The notes under the pieces are model-generated. The model searched no databases. It was not told where the DNA came from and saw only the letters and a list, made by a program, of their open reading frames with translations. A DNA stretch of 59,416 bases from Bacteroidia bacterium (GTDB lineage: Bacteria > Bacteroidota > Bacteroidia > JANWVE01), in the NCBI GenBank assembly GCA_025057675.1, contig JANWVE010000001.1, forward strand, positions 7,566 through 66,981, written 5' to 3'. The first letter of the stretch is position 1; the number at the start of each line of letters is the position of its first letter. Positions 57,101-59,416 of this stretch are shown piece after piece. Made by a program: the position numbers and the translations under genes.

Positions 57101-57920
57101 TAGACAGCGCATTGAGCAAATCCGATTAGGGAAGAGAAATGAAAAGATGGAATGGAAATCTAATGATGAGATTGGTGCATTAGTAAATGCATACAATCAG
57201 ATGGTGGAGAAGCTAGCGCTTAGTGAGAGAAAATTAGCCAGTTCTGAACGGGAAGCAGCTTGGCGAGAAATGGCACGTCAGATAGCTCATGAAATAAAAA
57301 ATCCGCTTACACCAATGAAGTTGAGCATACAACATCTCTTACGCGCTCAACGCGATAACCACCCTAATCTACCCACTATGATGCAAAAAGTAGCTCAAAC
57401 TTTACTTACAGAAATAGAGTCGTTAAATGAAATTGCTACCTCTTTTTCTAACTTTGCTAAAATCCAACAACAAGAACCCGAGGTTATTGATGTTCAAAAC
57501 CTACTCAAACAGAACATTGCCCTGTATCAAAGTCATGAGGAGGTTACTTTTCAAGTTGATTTACATCAGAAGCCTTGTTTTATTTACGCTGATGCTTCTG
57601 CAATATCCCGTGCCTTCCAAAATCTTATCAAAAATGCCATTCAAGCTATGGAAAGGAGTGAAAAAAAGATTTTATCTATTACGTTAAATAAAGAAAGAAA
57701 TCAGATTCATGTAATCATCAAAGACACGGGATGCGGTATAGAACCGATTCATATAGAGCGTATTTTTGAACCTAATTTTACCACAAAAAGTGCGGGTACG
57801 GGATTAGGATTAGCCATAAGTAAGAGGGCAATTGAAAACGCAGGAGGGACTATTATTGTGCAAAGCGCACTTAATATAGGTACAACATTTTTTATTACTT
57901 TACCTGAGCATGAGTTGTAA
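54180..57920 (+). CDS. Large NtrY-like sensor histidine kinase
   Basis: 1246 residues. One helix at the N-terminus (about 9-25), a ~190-residue periplasmic domain, a central block of about seven helices (~220-480), a second extracytoplasmic domain, another helix near 745, a third extracytoplasmic domain (~790-930), a helix at ~940-965, then HAMP (TLTKPLNVLRQRIEQIRLGKR), HisKA with His1037 in ARQIAHEIKNPLTP, and HATPase_c with N-box NLIKNAIQAME, G1 DTGCGIEP, and FTTKSAGTGLGLAISK. The KNPLTPM H-box is NtrY-type. No response regulator is adjacent. The signal sensed is unknown. Confidence 0.85.
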   Translation: MKINLWLRWAIVLIGLAVVMFIHKKQKETLKNISKIDKNTVQNVFTTLEIKGFHLLSKLSQQSRLDTLLLPYHHAHLFEKINTIQNEEHFYIYVLDYNHTLIAWNTNEYTPTNAEWDTQIGLKKPFTFFKKNIVYYSLFDEISNPQQGIVGYVFVAIPLCKRYSIENAYIQSSSIFDTKSIQFDLTSDTLNTSAIPIYNQQKEYVTSIYLRAKTNQILDIEYYFVISVFAWLTLLILVIQHTIKQIISSPFLRTLIFTITIILVRYIMVYAHFPQKDYPIPLFSPTYYASNIWNASLGDLLINTILGLYLTFQWYYTLSQKISLLCPLIQRKKYIKILFSILVYLVFVLSTFIYQQIVYSVIIHSNIRFDFTYNPQIDIYTGIAVLCLMLIFICFFLVQYGLIGFWIELFDSKHVMILVLTHIFVGVVNFFISKIENYVLWWIIPSYFVAFTYIRYYTEYKEKLFFSFNHSLALVVVFGINMAAYLRFYTEERHKQEQVQFALRKAKQHDEILESLFSEISQQIKKDPFVQRFIADSTAYTPALIQKIERLITNITQYYTCDIAITDNKNKILYNPKSTLLRVNEKTVLKNEYQIQKELYFIPYNREFIENLYVAIIPFAQKDRTINVHIEFIPNTVYRNGLYPNFLVDKKQQKFLQRASKYSYAVYYSNQLVNMQGNYDYSFQNNICKTHLAELQGIWQRDKNYLHYIYSPETQKIIIVTRRMPNIIELFALHSYLIYAWAILFTILSAFYWVKYYIRRKKLRFNLYYRTKIQIYLLLMSLIPLFIISVISIPFIKKSYFEEVQRELKRQTQAVLSAIQAKNFVENDFVQYSSTLQNLVADIATLTQSDINLYSKQGKLVVSTQPKIFELGLLSTIINPNAYFHLNMQYQQEYIQDEQMGRLSYISIYVPVIDKNLNMIGILNMPYITRQGQLEGEVARFLSYLISIYVVILLLLSGLALLLSRTLTKPLNVLRQRIEQIRLGKRNEKMEWKSNDEIGALVNAYNQMVEKLALSERKLASSEREAAWREMARQIAHEIKNPLTPMKLSIQHLLRAQRDNHPNLPTMMQKVAQTLLTEIESLNEIATSFSNFAKIQQQEPEVIDVQNLLKQNIALYQSHEEVTFQVDLHQKPCFIYADASAISRAFQNLIKNAIQAMERSEKKILSITLNKERNQIHVIIKDTGCGIEPIHIERIFEPNFTTKSAGTGLGLAISKRAIENAGGTIIVQSALNIGTTFFITLPEHEL

Positions 57921-57929
57921 AGGCAATTT

Positions 57930-57994
57930 GTTTTTTGGGTGTGTCCTTGTGAGTGTTTCACCTGGCTCATGCCCACAAGGACACACCCAGAAAT
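57930..57994. repeat. Short palindrome form of the repeat with compensated tips (copy 21)
   Basis: Both tips share a paired change: GGGTGTGTCC at the left and GGACACACCC at the right, against GGGCGTGTCC/GGACACGCCC elsewhere. Inner stem TTGTGAGT/GCCCACAA is partly mispaired. Lies in a convergent gap of 85 bp. Confidence 0.85.
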
Positions 57995-58005
57995 TAAATT
58001 ACTAA

Positions 58006-59416
58006 TTAAATTACTAAAATATCCATAAACTCATGCACAGAAGTAGCCACTAACCTCTCATAATCCAACACAAGGTCTAAAATATGCTGCTGCTGTTTGT
58101 GCGGATAGCGCTTTGCTAAATTTGTCTTGAATTTTTTAAGCAATTCAGGAATTCCCTCTTCACGCCTGCGCTTGTGTCCAATCGGATATTCTACCACTAC
58201 CTCATCCAATATCGTACCATCATTAAGCTCTACTGTAAGGGCATTAGCAATAGAGCGTTTGTCAGGGTCGTGGTAGTCTTTTGTAAATTGAGGATCTTCT
58301 ACACAGGTAATTTTATCTCTCAAGATGTCAATTCTTGGGTCAGCGGCTACGTGGTCTTCATAGTCTTCAGAAGTTAGTCGTCCATAGAGTAAGGGAATGG
58401 CTACAATATACTGTATGCAATGGTCCCTATCTGCGGGATTGTTTAATTTGCCTTTTTTATCAATGATGCGAATAGCAGCTTCATGCGTGCGGATAGTAAT
58501 TTTTTTAATGTCCTCTGCGGTTTTGTTGAGAGATTTGAGCTTGTGGTGAATAATCATAGCTGCTTCGGCAGCAGTTTGTCCGTGAAATTCAGCAGGGAAT
58601 GAGATTTTGAGCAGTACATTCTCCATGACGTACGAACCAAAAGCACGTTGGAATTTGAAAGAATTACCTCTAAATAGCACATCGTAAAAGCCCCAAGTTT
58701 TTGCTGTTAGCACAGAAGGATAGCCCATTTCGCCTGTTTTAGCAATCAGAGCTAAGCGTACGGCACGAGAAGTAGCATCGCCTGCTGCCCAAGATTTACG
58801 GCTGCCTGTATTAGGTGAATGGCGATAGGTACGCAAAGGATGCCCATCTACAAATACATGCGAAATGGCGTTGATGAGTTCCTCTTGCGTTAGCCCTAGT
58901 AACTTACCTGCCACAGCCGTAGAAGCTAACTTGACTAATATCACATGGTCTAATCCTACTCGGTTAAAAGCATTCTCCAAAGCAAACACACCTTGTATCT
59001 CATACGCACGTATCATAGCATCTAACACGTCTTTAACAACAAAAGGTTTTTTACCTTGGGCTACGGCTTCGCGTGATAGCCAGTCTGCCACAGCTAAAAT
59101 AGCACCCAGATTGTCTGAAGGGTGTCCCCATTCGGCAGCTAACCAAGTGTCATTGTAATCTAGCCAACGAATGATCGTGCCTATGTTAAAAGCGGCTTGT
59201 ACAGGGTCTAATTGAAACTGTGTACCGAATACTCTTGCACCATTTGGGACAATTGTACCTTTGACAATAGGTCCGAGTAATTTAGTACATTCAGGATAAG
59301 ACAAAGCTTCCAAACCGCAACCAATAGAATCTAATAAACAATAGTGTGCGGTTTTCCAAGCTAAATCACTTTGAATTTGATAGTTAAGTACGTAGTTGGC
59401 TACGTCAACCAAAACC
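58006..59416 (-). CDS. prpD: 2-methylcitrate dehydratase (MmgE/PrpD family), N-terminus cut by window edge
   Basis: Dehydrates 2-methylcitrate in the propionate-degrading methylcitrate cycle. 470 codons are visible, running past the right edge; family members are about 483 residues and have roughly 15 more before [12 protein letters not shown], so the TTG at 59412 is not taken as the start. Family segments: ARYCLLDS-type [26 protein letters not shown]-like [61 protein letters not shown] and [10 protein letters not shown]. No prpC or prpB is inside the window; they could lie beyond the edge. Confidence 0.9.
   Translation of the reverse strand, partial: VLVDVANYVLNYQIQSDLAWKTAHYCLLDSIGCGLEALSYPECTKLLGPIVKGTIVPNGARVFGTQFQLDPVQAAFNIGTIIRWLDYNDTWLAAEWGHPSDNLGAILAVADWLSREAVAQGKKPFVVKDVLDAMIRAYEIQGVFALENAFNRVGLDHVILVKLASTAVAGKLLGLTQEELINAISHVFVDGHPLRTYRHSPNTGSRKSWAAGDATSRAVRLALIAKTGEMGYPSVLTAKTWGFYDVLFRGNSFKFQRAFGSYVMENVLLKISFPAEFHGQTAAEAAMIIHHKLKSLNKTAEDIKKITIRTHEAAIRIIDKKGKLNNPADRDHCIQYIVAIPLLYGRLTSEDYEDHVAADPRIDILRDKITCVEDPQFTKDYHDPDKRSIANALTVELNDGTILDEVVVEYPIGHKRRREEGIPELLKKFKTNLAKRYPHKQQQHILDLVLDYERLVATSVHEFMDILVI

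Noticed and set aside
1-57994. CRISPR array
   Set aside because: The repeats are hundreds of bases long, spaced by whole genes, and have no regular unique spacers. No cas gene was seen.
1-57994. Insertion sequences with a transposase
   Set aside because: No ORF in or beside any copy resembles a transposase or integrase.

Overview
The window is AT-rich chromosomal DNA that reads as a Bacteroidota (Cytophagales/Chitinophagales-like) genome. The evidence is the promoter style (TAnnTTTG, often 3-6 nt before the ATG, with no clear Shine-Dalgarno sequences) and the gene content: a TamB-type barrel-assembly protein, SBBP-repeat and DUF4476 proteins, a fused alpha/beta E1 dehydrogenase, type II pantothenate kinase, DUF1015, a TPR-CHAT protein and an AlgI/AlgJ-like O-acetylation cluster. 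I saw no rRNA, tRNA, CRISPR array, transposase or phage gene. Species cannot be told from this window.

Layout. 1-15 kb: SpoIIE-type phosphatase, outer-membrane barrel protein, small secreted protein, secreted TPR-CHAT protein, sialidase-like lipoprotein, RDD membrane protein, coaE with a coupled 58-aa gene, homogentisate dioxygenase, glycosyltransferase. 15-28 kb: ABC-2 permease with a coupled GT-C-like membrane protein, alpha/beta E1 dehydrogenase, MacB-like permease, then an operon of DHHW/AlgJ-like, SGNH-LysM and MBOAT proteins that looks like polysaccharide O-acetylation. 28-41 kb: SBBP protein, TamB with a coupled TPM protein, folK, Pif1-like helicase, FAH-family enzyme. 41-59 kb: PduO-type cobalamin adenosyltransferase, ArnT-like glycosyltransferase with a coupled lipoprotein, DUF1015 plus coaW, class I ribonucleotide reductase large subunit, tandem DUF4476 protein, large NtrY-like histidine kinase, and prpD running off the right edge.

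The dominant unusual feature is a dispersed repeat family filling about 9.2 kb (roughly 15%) of the window. There are 15 full copies (407-640 bp), five short palindromes (45-65 bp) and one single-arm fragment. A full copy has two GC-rich arms in inverted orientation, tipped by GGGCGTGTCC and GGACACGCCC, around a directional AT-rich core of four ~45-bp imperfect palindromes. Every intergenic gap longer than about 130 bp, apart from the tiny 57921-58005 gap which has a short form, holds exactly one intergenic member; no operon-internal gap holds one. The arms show compensatory base changes: one hairpin appears in 31 arms with five different stems, all perfectly paired, nearly always around a G-N-N-A tetraloop. 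This argues that the arm is kept as a folded RNA or single-stranded DNA and is not random GC sequence. One arm lies inside the signal-peptide region of a protein gene and keeps the frame open.

What is seen: the repeat, its arms, core and covariation. What is inferred: that it is mobile or was mobile, and that its fold matters. No transposase or other candidate mobiliser is in the window.
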